DNA of 64,000 nt from Streptomyces sp. NBC_01235 (GTDB lineage: Bacteria; Actinomycetota; Actinomycetes; Streptomycetales; Streptomycetaceae). How positions within the stretch are numbered: position 1 is the stretch's first letter; every line of letters starts with the position of its first letter. The DNA is taken from positions 10,788,001-10,852,000 of the forward strand of contig NZ_CP108513.1 of assembly GCF_035989285.1 (NCBI RefSeq). Reading direction: 5' to 3'. The notes beneath the pieces were generated by a model, which was not told the origin of the DNA, did no database searches, and saw only the letters and a program-made list of their open reading frames with translations. This document shows positions 1 to 6,984 of the stretch, piece after piece. The position numbers and the translations under genes were made by a program.

Positions 1-162
1 CAGACACACCGGGTCTCCACCGGCGCAGGTGTTCAGCTTGCAAGGGGAGTGACCACACTGCCAGCAGTCGTTCCAGCAGTACCAGCCGCATGCCGACGCC
101 TCGGCCGAGGGCACGAGGCGCTCCAGCAGGCGGCTGCCCGCTGCTTCGAGCTTCTTGAACAT
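1..162 (-). CDS. Cys-rich small peptide, possible RiPP precursor (partial, runs off left edge)
   Basis: An ATG at 162 on the minus strand opens a frame of 54 codons to the window edge without a stop. It is preceded by AAGGAG seven bases upstream. Residues 1-24 look like a charged amphipathic leader (MFKKLEAAGSRLLERL, then VPSAEASA). Residues 25-54 hold seven cysteines (25, 29, 33, 36, 41, 46, 53) with Trp, Tyr and Gly, in a spacing that is neither a standard zinc finger nor a ferredoxin. A short leader followed by a Cys-rich segment is the layout of ribosomally made modified or disulfide-rich peptides; that role is inference. The gene is divergent from the ArsR-type regulator at 289, with both promoters necessarily within the 126-base gap. 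I do not recognise the family. The 3' end and any modification genes lie outside the window. Confidence 0.6.
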   Translation of the reverse strand, partial: MFKKLEAAGSRLLERLVPSAEASACGWYCWNDCWQCGHSPCKLNTCAGGDPVCL

Positions 163-288
163 CTCAACACTCCTTAAGTACTTGTTTTCGATCCGGCGGG
201 ATGTTGGCCAGGATGGCTGGGCGGCTGATCGAGCGTCGACGTAATTTGGCCTAGCCCGAATAACGACATCCTGGACATGCTCTGTGCC

Positions 289-1299
289 ATGCCGGTACGC
301 ATCCACTTCACCACCGAGGACATGGCCCGCACCCGTTTCGCGGAGGCACCCCGTCCACTTCTTGAGCTGAATATCGCGCTGCGGCAACTGCAGGAACGCA
401 GTCATCCGACCCAGTTCGGGCCTTGGAGGCGGGAATCGTTGCGGCGCCTGTCCCCAAAGGTGCAGCAGTTGTTCGATCTGATCCCGTCAACGGGCTGGTC
501 GGTGGGCTTCCTCGGCCTCCCGGCGGCCGAGGACATCGGAGAGGTGCTGGATCAGATCCGGGCTATGCCTGCTGCCCGGGTCCGGAAGGACATGGAGGTC
601 TGGGCTGGCCGCGACCATCAGCGGCCGGTGCCAGCCTGGACGCAGTCGCTCGGCAGTGACAAAGAGCTGCTGCTGGAGTTGACCGATGTCGCAGCCCACG
701 TGCACCAGCACGTCATCGCTCCCTACCAGCAGCGCATCGATGCCCTCAGCACTGCGGACCAATCGCTGCGCAGGCGTCAGGCCGCCCACGGCGGACTCCA
801 CGCCTCGCTGTCCGGGCTCAACCCCCGTCACATCAAGTGGAAGCCGCCTGTTCTGGAACTCGCTATGGCCAGCGGTGCGGACGACGACATTCATCTTTCC
901 GGCCGCGGCCTGTTGCTGATTCCGTCGTTCTTCGGGGTCGCATCCCCTGTACTGGGCGTGAGCGCCGAACTCCAGCCGTATCTGACCTACCCCATCCGCT
1001 GTGACGACACAGACCTCGCTCTGCCGCCCACGGAGACCGCCCGGGTCCTCAGTACCGTCCCCGACTCCCTGACCACGCTCCTCGGCCACACCCGGGCCAT
1101 CGTGCTGTGGACCATCGCCCATCATCCCGGCTGCACCACCACCGAACTCGCCCGCCATGCCGGTATCTCCCCGGCCAGCGCCAGCCAGCACGCGACTGTT
1201 ATACGCACCGCCGGGCTGACCATCACCGTCCGCCACCACAACACCGCCCTCCACACCACGACCCCGCTGGGCACGAGCCTCCTCAACACCACCGCTTGA
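289..1299 (+). CDS. ArsR-type winged-helix transcriptional regulator
   Basis: A 336-residue cytoplasmic regulator of the common actinobacterial type: a long N-terminal domain that opens MPVRIHFTTEDMARTR, followed by a C-terminal winged helix (about the last 70 residues). The HTH is visible as TTELARHAGISPASASQH followed by the wing. The last residues are Thr-rich. The start at 289 is preferred over the ATG at 277 because the family usually begins at MPVRIHF; neither start has a clear ribosome-binding site. It is divergent from the Cys-rich peptide gene and could control it, which is inference from position only. Its stop lies 25 bp before the left end of the IS256 element, so the 3' end is intact. 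Confidence 0.75.
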   Translation: MPVRIHFTTEDMARTRFAEAPRPLLELNIALRQLQERSHPTQFGPWRRESLRRLSPKVQQLFDLIPSTGWSVGFLGLPAAEDIGEVLDQIRAMPAARVRKDMEVWAGRDHQRPVPAWTQSLGSDKELLLELTDVAAHVHQHVIAPYQQRIDALSTADQSLRRRQAAHGGLHASLSGLNPRHIKWKPPVLELAMASGADDDIHLSGRGLLLIPSFFGVASPVLGVSAELQPYLTYPIRCDDTDLALPPTETARVLSTVPDSLTTLLGHTRAIVLWTIAHHPGCTTTELARHAGISPASASQHATVIRTAGLTITVRHHNTALHTTTPLGTSLLNTTA

Positions 1300-1324
1300 G
1301 ACTGCGCCGCACATTTCGCGAACG

Positions 1325-1352
1325 GCGGGACTGTAAAACGTTCGGTGTAACT
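1325..1352 (+). repeat. IS256 left terminal inverted repeat
   Basis: It matches the reverse complement of 2679-2706 at 20 of 28 positions by eye and starts 35 bases before the transposase ATG. Confidence 0.65.
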
Positions 1353-1359
1353 CCCGATC

Positions 1360-2667
1360 ATGGAAGATGCATCGATGACCAGTGAGAACGTGTCGGAGTT
1401 TGTGGCCGCCGAGCCCACGAAGGCTGTGTCAGTGAAGGCTGTGGACGACCAGCTGATCGACGAGCTGGTGGGCCGAGCCCAGGCCGAGGGCCTGCAGCTG
1501 ACCGGCGAGGGTGGGCTGCTGCAGCAGCTGACCAAGCGGCTGTTGGAGTCCGCCCTGGAGGGCGAGATCACCGACCATCTCGGCTACGACAAGCACGACC
1601 CAGCGGGCAAGGACGGCGGCAACTCCCGCAACGGCAAACGCTCCAAGACCGTGCTGACCGACGTCGGTCCGGTGGAGATAACCGTGCCCCGCGACCGCGA
1701 CGGCTCCTTCGAGCCGAAGATCGTCAAGAAGCGGCAGAAGCGGCTGACCGGCATCGACGAGATGGTCATCTCGCTGGCCGCGAAGGGCCTGACCACCGGC
1801 GAGGTCCAGGCCCACCTGGCCGAGGTATATGGCGCCGAGGTCTCCCGCCAGACCATCTCCACCATCACCGACAAAGTCCTGGAAGGCATGGCCGAATGGC
1901 AGAGCCGCCCGCTGGACGCCGTCTATCCGGTGATCTTCATTGACGCCATCCACGTGAAGATCCGTGACGGCGCGGTCGCCAACCGGCCCATCCACGTGGC
2001 CCTGGCGGTCACGGCTGAGCGTCGGCGGGAGATCCTCGGGCTGTGGGCCGGCGACGGCGGCGAGGGTGCCAGGCATTGGCTGCACATCCTCACCGAGATC
2101 AAGAACCGCGGCGTCAGCGACGTCCTCATGCTGGTCTGCGACGGGCTCAAGGGCCTGCCCGAGGCGGTGGAGACCGTCTGGCCGCAGACGATCGTGCAGA
2201 CCTGCGTGGTCCACCTGCTGCGGAACTCCTTCCGCTATGCCGCCCGCCAGGACTGGGACAAGATCGCCAAGCTCCTCAAGCCCGTCTACACCGCCCCCAC
2301 CGAAGACGCGGCCCTGGAGCGGTTCGCGGAGTTCGCGGACGCCTGGGGCAGGAAGTATCCGGCGATCGTGAAACTGTGGGAGAACGCCTGGGAAGAGTTC
2401 ACCACGTTCCTGCGGTTCGACACCGAGATTCGCCGCATCGTCTGCACTACGAATGCGATCGAGTCGGTCAACGCGCGGATCCGGCGGGCGGTCAAGGCCC
2501 GCGGGCACTTCCCGAACGAGCAGGCCGCGTTGAAGTGCGTCTACATGGCCATCATGTCGCTCGACCCCACAGGCAAGGGCCAAGCCCGCTGGACCATGCG
2601 CTGGAAGACCGCATTGAACGCCTTCGACATCACCTTCGACGGCCGCCTCTCAGTAGCCCGTCAGTAA
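1360..2667 (+). CDS. IS256-family transposase
   Basis: A 435-residue DDE transposase (Transposase_mut family) of full family length. The N-terminal part contains the conserved GYDKHD and NSRNGKRSKTV segments and PVEITVPRDRDGSFEP. The catalytic acids are visible as Asp in FIDAIHVKIR, Asp in LVCDGLKGLPEA and Glu in TTNAIESVNARIRRA. No frameshift or stop is present, so it is probably functional. ATG 1360 or ATG 1375 could be the start; neither has a strong ribosome-binding site, as is usual for transposases. Confidence 0.92.
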   Translation: MEDASMTSENVSEFVAAEPTKAVSVKAVDDQLIDELVGRAQAEGLQLTGEGGLLQQLTKRLLESALEGEITDHLGYDKHDPAGKDGGNSRNGKRSKTVLTDVGPVEITVPRDRDGSFEPKIVKKRQKRLTGIDEMVISLAAKGLTTGEVQAHLAEVYGAEVSRQTISTITDKVLEGMAEWQSRPLDAVYPVIFIDAIHVKIRDGAVANRPIHVALAVTAERRREILGLWAGDGGEGARHWLHILTEIKNRGVSDVLMLVCDGLKGLPEAVETVWPQTIVQTCVVHLLRNSFRYAARQDWDKIAKLLKPVYTAPTEDAALERFAEFADAWGRKYPAIVKLWENAWEEFTTFLRFDTEIRRIVCTTNAIESVNARIRRAVKARGHFPNEQAALKCVYMAIMSLDPTGKGQARWTMRWKTALNAFDITFDGRLSVARQ

Positions 2668-2678
2668 CCAACAACCCC

Positions 2679-2706
2679 AGTTGCACCGCTCGTTTGACAA
2701 ACCCGC
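2679..2706 (+). repeat. IS256 right terminal inverted repeat
   Basis: The imperfect reverse complement of 1325-1352, beginning 11 bases after the transposase stop. Confidence 0.65.
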
Positions 2707-3019
2707 AACCGCAACGACTGCAAGGCGTGGGAACTGTCCGGCGCGAAGGACGCCGTCGGCCGGGCGACGGTCATCGCAGATGGCGGCTATCGGGGCACTG
2801 GTCTGGTCATCCCGCACCGCCGCGAGAAGGGGCCAGGCCGAACTCCCGGCTTGGAAAGAGGAACACAACGCCTCCCACCGCAAGGTCCGCGCCCGCGTCG
2901 AGCACGCCTTCGCCCGTATGAAGACCTGGAAGATCATGCGTGACTGCCGCCTGAAGGGCGGCGTTCGCCACGCCGTGCTCGGTATCGCCCGCCTGCACAT
3001 TCTCGCCCTCGCCGGATAA
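2707..3019 (+). pseudogene. IS5-family transposase, 3' fragment, frameshifted
   Basis: The translation first follows NDCKAWELSGAKDAVGRAT and IADGGYRGTGLVIPHRREK, which contains the DGGYRG catalytic segment. It then shifts frame near 2834 (one extra C) into AELPAWKEEHNASHRKVRAR, VEHAFARMKTWK and the family C-terminus LHILALAG followed by TAA. About two thirds of the protein is missing at the point where the IS256 element ends, so this is a dead remnant truncated at the IS256 junction. Confidence 0.8.
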
Positions 3020-3073
3020 CGGAGAAACCAGCAGGCCAGCCAGCACGCCAGAGATCATTACGGGACAGCCCTT

Positions 3074-3094
3074 AGCTTGATCTTTAACCTCGGG
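3074..3094 (+). repeat. IS701-type element end (inverted copy at 28634-28654)
   Basis: A 21-base sequence, AGCTTGATCTTTAACCTCGG plus G, is present here and as its exact reverse complement at 28634-28654. Each copy lies on the upstream side of an IS701-type transposase fragment pointing away from it, so it is best explained as the conserved end of that element. Confidence 0.6.
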
Positions 3095-3150
3095 TGTCGA
3101 ATGCCCCCTCGAACTTGATCACTCGCGTCGGTAACTCCCGTACACGCAGG

Positions 3151-3209
3151 CGGCCTTCGGCTGATCATGTGCTCCGACCATGGAATACACACGCTCAGCA
3201 CGAAGGCCG
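3151..3209 (+). other. Hairpin abutting the start codon of an IS701-type transposase
   Basis: CGGCCTTCG (3151-3159) pairs with CGAAGGCCG (3201-3209) across a 41-base loop. The GTG start of the transposase fragment begins on the last base of the right arm. Equivalent hairpins with different stem sequences precede the two other IS701-type fragments (27025-27080 and 28518-28577). Confidence 0.5.
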
Positions 3210-3520
3210 TGGGAACGAGTCTGCTGCAGCACGTTGTCCGGCAGGAGTCGTTCGCTGCACTGTCACGCTTCCGGGGCGAGTTCCACTCCTGCCTGACCAG
3301 CCGTGCGGATGCGTTGTTCGAGCTGGCCGATGCCGTGCTGTGTGCGGACGGCCCGGTCCGGTCGTTGGTGGAACTGTCGCTGGTGGGTGAACACCGCCGC
3401 AGACGCGGCGGGCTCTACGGCGCCCTGGCCGCAGGCCGGGTGGACGTCGCCCGGTCGCGGCGGGCACTGGCCGCGGTGCCGCTGCCACGGGCGGCGGACA
3501 GCCGACTCGTGCTGGCCGCC
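3209..3520 (+). pseudogene. IS701-type transposase, N-terminal fragment
   Basis: The frame from GTG 3209 gives about 104 residues of the family N-terminus (SRFRGEFHSCLTSRADALFE, LADAVLCADGPV, VELSLVGEHRRRRGGLYGAL, LPRAADSRLVLAA). Homology stops where the other copies read AVDVSNWL, so all catalytic residues are lost. The sequence then runs into the 3' end of the oppositely oriented PIG-L gene. It is one of three fragments of this family in the window. Confidence 0.75.
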
Positions 3521-3553
3521 GAAGAGCTCTCTGACGCCTGGTGGGCGGGCGGA

Positions 3554-4387
3554 TCAGCGCAGTCCGGCGAACAGGTCGTTCTCGGGCACGGCCGCTCCGG
3601 TGGTGTCCTGGACACGTATGAAGGTCTCGACGCCCATCAACTCGGTGAACCTCTCCTGGCCCATCCTGAGGAAGAAGATGTTCTCGCCCTGGCTGGCGTG
3701 TGCGGCCAGCGCATCGAACTTCTGGCCGCCGAACGCGGTGGTGTCCACCCAGGTGGTGATCTCCTCGTCGGGGAGTCCGATCTCGGCCAGCGCGGCGGCC
3801 TCAGCGGGATCCGGCTCCTGTCCGTCCGCCCCGAACTCGCGCATGACCTCCCCGAACCGCTGCATCATCGAGCGGGGCGCCGTCGTCCAGTACACCTTCG
3901 GTGTCAGCGCGGTCATCGCCAGCGCCGCCATCGTGATGCGGTTGGCCTGGATGTGGTCGGGGTGGCCGTAGAAGCCGTTCTCGTCGTAGGTGACGACCAC
4001 ATCGGGCTGGTAGCGCCGCAAGAGTTCCGCGAGTCGGGCAGCGCCCTCCTCCACGGGGGTCTGCCAGAAGGATCCGGGGGCGTCATTGGTCGGCCAGCCC
4101 ATCATCCCGGAGTCGGCGTAGTCCAGCATCTCCAGATGACTGATCTTCAGGACTTCGCAGCTTGCCGCGAGTTCTTCACGCCGCATCAAGGCGACGGCCG
4201 CCGGATCGTGCCCGGGATCGCCCGGCTTGACACCCCCCGGTCCGTCACCGCAACCGCCGTCGGTGCACGTCACGAGGACCGTGCGAATGCCCTCCGCCGC
4301 GTACCGCGCGAGGACACCTCCCGTTCCAGTGGCCTCATCGTCGGGGTGAGCGTGTACCGCCATGAGCGTCAAGGGCCAGTCATTCAT
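3554..4387 (-). CDS. PIG-L family deacetylase (mycothiol conjugate amidase-like)
   Basis: A 277-residue cytoplasmic zinc hydrolase of the LmbE/PIG-L fold, close in length to actinobacterial Mca and MshB, which act on GlcNAc-Ins of mycothiol or its S-conjugates. The metal-binding motif HAHPDDE is at residues 12-18 and a second HPDH motif is at about residues 144-147. The long acidic C-terminal half with ALAAHASQ is typical of the Mca/MshB group. The ATG at 4387 follows AGGAGG with 7-base spacing. Its 3' end is immediately adjacent to an IS701 fragment but is complete. Which substrate it uses, thiol conjugate or another N-acetyl sugar, cannot be decided here. Confidence 0.88.
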   Translation of the reverse strand: MNDWPLTLMAVHAHPDDEATGTGGVLARYAAEGIRTVLVTCTDGGCGDGPGGVKPGDPGHDPAAVALMRREELAASCEVLKISHLEMLDYADSGMMGWPTNDAPGSFWQTPVEEGAARLAELLRRYQPDVVVTYDENGFYGHPDHIQANRITMAALAMTALTPKVYWTTAPRSMMQRFGEVMREFGADGQEPDPAEAAALAEIGLPDEEITTWVDTTAFGGQKFDALAAHASQGENIFFLRMGQERFTELMGVETFIRVQDTTGAAVPENDLFAGLR

Positions 4388-4731
4388 GAAACATCCTCCT
4401 GTGTGAAAAGGCCTCGGTCGGAATCCGCGGCGGGCGTATGAGCGGTCGCCCCTCGATATCGGATGTCGGACGACCGGGCGTACCGCGGACCCGGGAGCCC
4501 CGGATCATGTCGGGACGGCTTGTTGGTCTCTGTGTTCCGAGCCCGCGTGGTGCCGGTCTCTTGACCGGTGCAACAGTGTCGGCCGGACCGGCTGTTCCCG
4601 CCGCGCACCGGAACATCCATGGGTCTTGGCCTTCGCGAGAGCGCGTGCGCGCTGCACCGGCCCGGGTCGCGGCAGGCCGGTGCGCGGATCGCGACTCCTG
4701 ACAGAAGGTCCGTGGCCTCCCCGTGTGCGGG

Positions 4732-4893
4732 GACGGCCTGGCGGAACGGGCCGAGTGCCCGTCTGCCGCGCGGGGTGCCGATCCGCCGCCGCTGTGCGGC
4801 CGGCAAGCGTGAGAGGTGGTCCACGCCGTGGCGCGGGACGTCGAGCGTGGCAACATAGGTGACCAAAGTGAAGCCTCTGGTGGTTGCGGACAT
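4732..4893 (-). pseudogene. IS5-family transposase, N-terminal fragment
   Basis: ATG 4893 opens 54 residues of a well-known Streptomyces IS5-type N-terminus (MSATTRGFTLVTYVATLDVP, RRRIGTPRGRRALGPFRQAV). Similarity then stops abruptly. The rest of 4388-5065 shows no other coding signal: three overlapping minus-strand frames there are Arg/Pro/Thr-rich shadows. The remnant differs from the IS5 fragments at 2707 and 24451. Confidence 0.65.
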
Positions 4894-5000
4894 GATCTTG
4901 TGGTGAGACCTGTCCTACCTGAGGTTCTACGTGCGTCTGCGGTCGGGTGTGGTCCGTCCGACTCTCCTTCGCCAGGCGGTGGTTCACACCGCTTCGCGCA

Positions 5001-5017
5001 GATCATTTCGCTGAGAA
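5001..5017 (+). repeat. Short direct repeat flanking the DHFR-like gene (left)
   Basis: GATCATTTCGCTGAGAA is repeated with one mismatch (C to T) at 5728-5744 in the same orientation. The pair brackets the DHFR-like gene at 5066-5629. Confidence 0.45.
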
Positions 5018-5065
5018 CTCGTCATTGGCCGGCCCGTTCTTCCCAGGGCTCGGCGGACGAGTCGG

Positions 5066-5629
5066 CTAACGCGCCACGCGGTAGCGGAGGTAGACGACTC
5101 CCGAGCTGAAGGTGCGGGTCTCGGCGAGTTCGAGATCCACCCGGCGCTCGTGCCGGGGAAAGAACGGAATGCCACCGCCGACCAGCACCGGGTAGACCCT
5201 GGCCCGGTACTCGTCGATCAGACCCAAGGCGGCCGCCTCGGCGGCGAGAGTCGCGCCGCCGATCGCGATGTCGCCGTCCCCCGGTTCGGCTCGCAACCGC
5301 TCGATCTCCTCCGCCAGGCCGCCGGAGGCCAGGCGGGCATTGCCCTGCACCGCCGACAGCGTGGTGGAGAACACCACCTTGGGGAGCGGCTTCCAGATCG
5401 CGGCAAACTCGAGCGTTGAGAAGTCGAGCGATGGATTCTGGTCGGCGGTCTCCCAGTACAGCATCGTCTCGTACAGTCGTCGTCCCAACAGGTGGACGCC
5501 GACCTCTCGCACCTCGTCGGTGGCGAAGCGAAAGACCTCCTCGTCGGGCGCCGTCCAGTCGAAGCCGCCGTCCGGCCCGACGATGTAGCCGTCAAGTGAG
5601 ACGCTCATCGAATAGGTCACGCTGCGCAT
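5066..5629 (-). CDS. Dihydrofolate reductase family protein (RibD C-terminal-like)
   Basis: A 187-residue protein of the RibD_C/DHFR-like superfamily, a group of NADPH-dependent reductases common in actinobacteria and mostly of unknown substrate. The family opening MRSVTYSMSVSLDGYIVGPD and the segments HLLGRRLYETM, VVFSTTL, DIAIGGATLAAEA and YPVLVGGGIPFFP are all present, so it is full length. AGGAGG lies 7 bases before the ATG at 5629. It is a single gene, bracketed by short direct repeats and by mobile-element debris, which suggests it may have moved as a unit. It should not be read as the housekeeping FolA. Confidence 0.85.
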   Translation of the reverse strand: MRSVTYSMSVSLDGYIVGPDGGFDWTAPDEEVFRFATDEVREVGVHLLGRRLYETMLYWETADQNPSLDFSTLEFAAIWKPLPKVVFSTTLSAVQGNARLASGGLAEEIERLRAEPGDGDIAIGGATLAAEAAALGLIDEYRARVYPVLVGGGIPFFPRHERRVDLELAETRTFSSGVVYLRYRVAR

Positions 5630-5727
5630 CAGAAGTCCTCCTCGGTAACGGGTTCGACAGTACGACCGCCGGACGCCGCAGTACTCATCGCGGCTCGCGA
5701 GATCCCCTGGACCGAGTCACCTCACGA

Positions 5728-5744
5728 GATCATTTCGTTGAGAA
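5728..5744 (+). repeat. Short direct repeat flanking the DHFR-like gene (right)
   Basis: GATCATTTCGTTGAGAA matches 5001-5017 at 16 of 17 positions. It continues into TTGAGAAAACCTCAGT, which recurs with one mismatch at 23951-23966 in transposon debris. Confidence 0.45.
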
Positions 5745-5761
5745 AACCTCAGTGCACTGAT

Positions 5762-6160
5762 CAACCGCGGCCTGGCACGCGCCACATTGCCCCGTTTCGA
5801 CGAAGCCCTCGAAGCGCAGAACCCCGTCGACATCTTCCAGGAAACGGGTGACCCGGCCGGCGCGGGCACCGAGGAGGCGCTGCAGTGTGTGCTGAGGGAC
5901 GTCGGCGACGTCGCCGACGGTGTGCAGTCCGTACTCGCCCAGCAGCGCGGCGGTCTTCCCGCCTGCGCCGGGCAGTTCCCGCACGGGCCGGGTCCGAAGG
6001 AGGGCTGAGATCGCCTCGGGGGAGTCGTCGATGACGGTGCGCAGCACGAGCGGCCCGGGGCGGCCTGGCAGTCGCCGGCGGTAGCGGCGATGGCCTGGCA
6101 GCAGGTGTGGTCGACGACGTCGACTGCGGCGAAGACGCCGGAGAGGTTCCTACCTGTCGA
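5762..6160 (-). pseudogene. Y-family DNA polymerase remnant (middle and thumb region)
   Basis: From 6047 downward the minus strand reads DSPEAISALLRTRPVRELPG, then KTAALLGEYGLHTVGDVADV and TLQRLLGARAGR. This is the helix-hairpin-helix thumb region of an actinobacterial DinB/ImpB-type translesion polymerase. Upstream of 6047 another frame gives weaker matching sequence (CQAIAATAGDCQAAPG), so a frameshift is likely. The palm catalytic domain and the little-finger domain are missing. An N-terminal piece of the same family lies at 11040-11170 on the same strand. The rest of 5630-6348 shows no gene. Confidence 0.45.
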
Positions 6161-6315
6161 GGGTGCGTCGAACTTAGGTACCGCTGCCGTCCAGGTCCAG
6201 CTGGTCCTGGGGGGCGGGTGACGTGGCGAGTCAGTAGCCCTCGGGGCGCTGTCGGGCGTCCACCGGCTCCACGCAGTACGACAGCGGTGAGCAGGTTGGC
6301 GAGGGTTCGACATTG

Positions 6316-6337
6316 ACGGAGTGAGTACTCACTCCGT
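6316..6337 (+). promoter_or_regulatory. Perfect 22-bp palindromic operator of the TetR-MFS operon
   Basis: Half-site ACGGAGTGAGT is followed directly by its exact reverse complement. It ends 11 bases before the tetR ATG at 6349, so bound repressor would block the promoter or transcription start. Autoregulation by the adjacent TetR protein is the natural inference. Confidence 0.75.
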
Positions 6338-6348
6338 AGCCTGAAGGG

Positions 6349-6984
6349 ATGGAAGACACCTCTTCAGCTCCTTCCCGGCGCCGTGCGGCGCCCATGGCCC
6401 CCGATCAGCGCCGCGCGATGATTGTCGCCGCGGCCCTCCCCCTCGTCATCGAGTACGGCGCCTCCGTGTCCACGGCGAAAATCGCCCGTGCCGCAGGTAT
6501 CGGAGAGGGCACGATCTTCCGGGCCTTCGCCGACAAGGACGCCCTGCTCGCCGCCTGCATGGCAGAGGCCATGCGCCCCGACCTCACCGTCGCCCGCCTG
6601 GAATCGATCGCGCTGGACCAGCCGCTCACGTCCCGGCTCGCCGAAGCGGCTGAGGTGATGCACGGCCACATGACCCGTATGGGCGCCGTCGCCGGAGCCC
6701 TGGCCACGGCCGGGCGGCTGGAACGCCCCGCTCACGTTCAGCCCGGCAAGGACGGTCGTTCCCCGGACCGCGAGGCGGGCCTTGCCGCGCCGCGCTCGGC
6801 CCTGGCCGCCCTGTTCGCACCCGACCAGGATCGCCTGCGCCTCGCCCCGGAACGGCTCGCAGACGCCTTCCAGCTCATGCTGATGTCCGTCGGCCGCCCC
6901 GGCGCCCCCGACCCGCTGACCACCGAAGAACTGGTGGACCTCTTCCTCCACGGCGCCCTCACCACCCCCGAGGAGGCCCGATGA
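6349..6984 (+). CDS. TetR-family repressor of the adjacent exporter
   Basis: A 211-residue TetR-type regulator. The N-terminal helix-turn-helix is visible (STAKIARAAGIGEGTIFRAF, then DKDALLAACM) after a 20-residue basic tail, and the C-terminal ligand domain is family-like and ends FLHGALTTPEEAR. The gene overlaps the downstream exporter by ATGA, so the two are translationally coupled. The perfect palindrome at 6316-6337 is its probable operator. The standard model is derepression by the exporter's substrate; the ligand is unknown. Confidence 0.9.
   Translation: MEDTSSAPSRRRAAPMAPDQRRAMIVAAALPLVIEYGASVSTAKIARAAGIGEGTIFRAFADKDALLAACMAEAMRPDLTVARLESIALDQPLTSRLAEAAEVMHGHMTRMGAVAGALATAGRLERPAHVQPGKDGRSPDREAGLAAPRSALAALFAPDQDRLRLAPERLADAFQLMLMSVGRPGAPDPLTTEELVDLFLHGALTTPEEAR

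Larger units (their letters stand above)
1325..2706 (+). mobile_element. IS256-family insertion sequence, apparently complete
   Basis: About 1.38 kb bounded by imperfect 28-bp terminal inverted repeats at 1325-1352 and 2679-2706, which share GCGGG, TGT, AAACG, CGGTG and AACT in register. The single gene fills the element. No convincing 8-bp target duplication is visible next to the repeats, so the exact ends may be off by a few bases or the copy may have recombined. It abuts a 5'-truncated IS5 transposase on its right side. Confidence 0.75.

Noticed and set aside
3167..4441. A 424-codon plus-strand frame beginning with transposase sequence
   Set aside because: After about 3520 it simply runs antisense through the PIG-L gene, so it is not a fusion protein.
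4384..5006. Overlapping minus-strand frames suggesting a gene between PIG-L and the DHFR-like gene
   Set aside because: Only the first 54 residues of the frame from 4893 are protein-like, and these are the N-terminus of an IS5 transposase. The rest is Arg/Thr/Pro-rich shadow.
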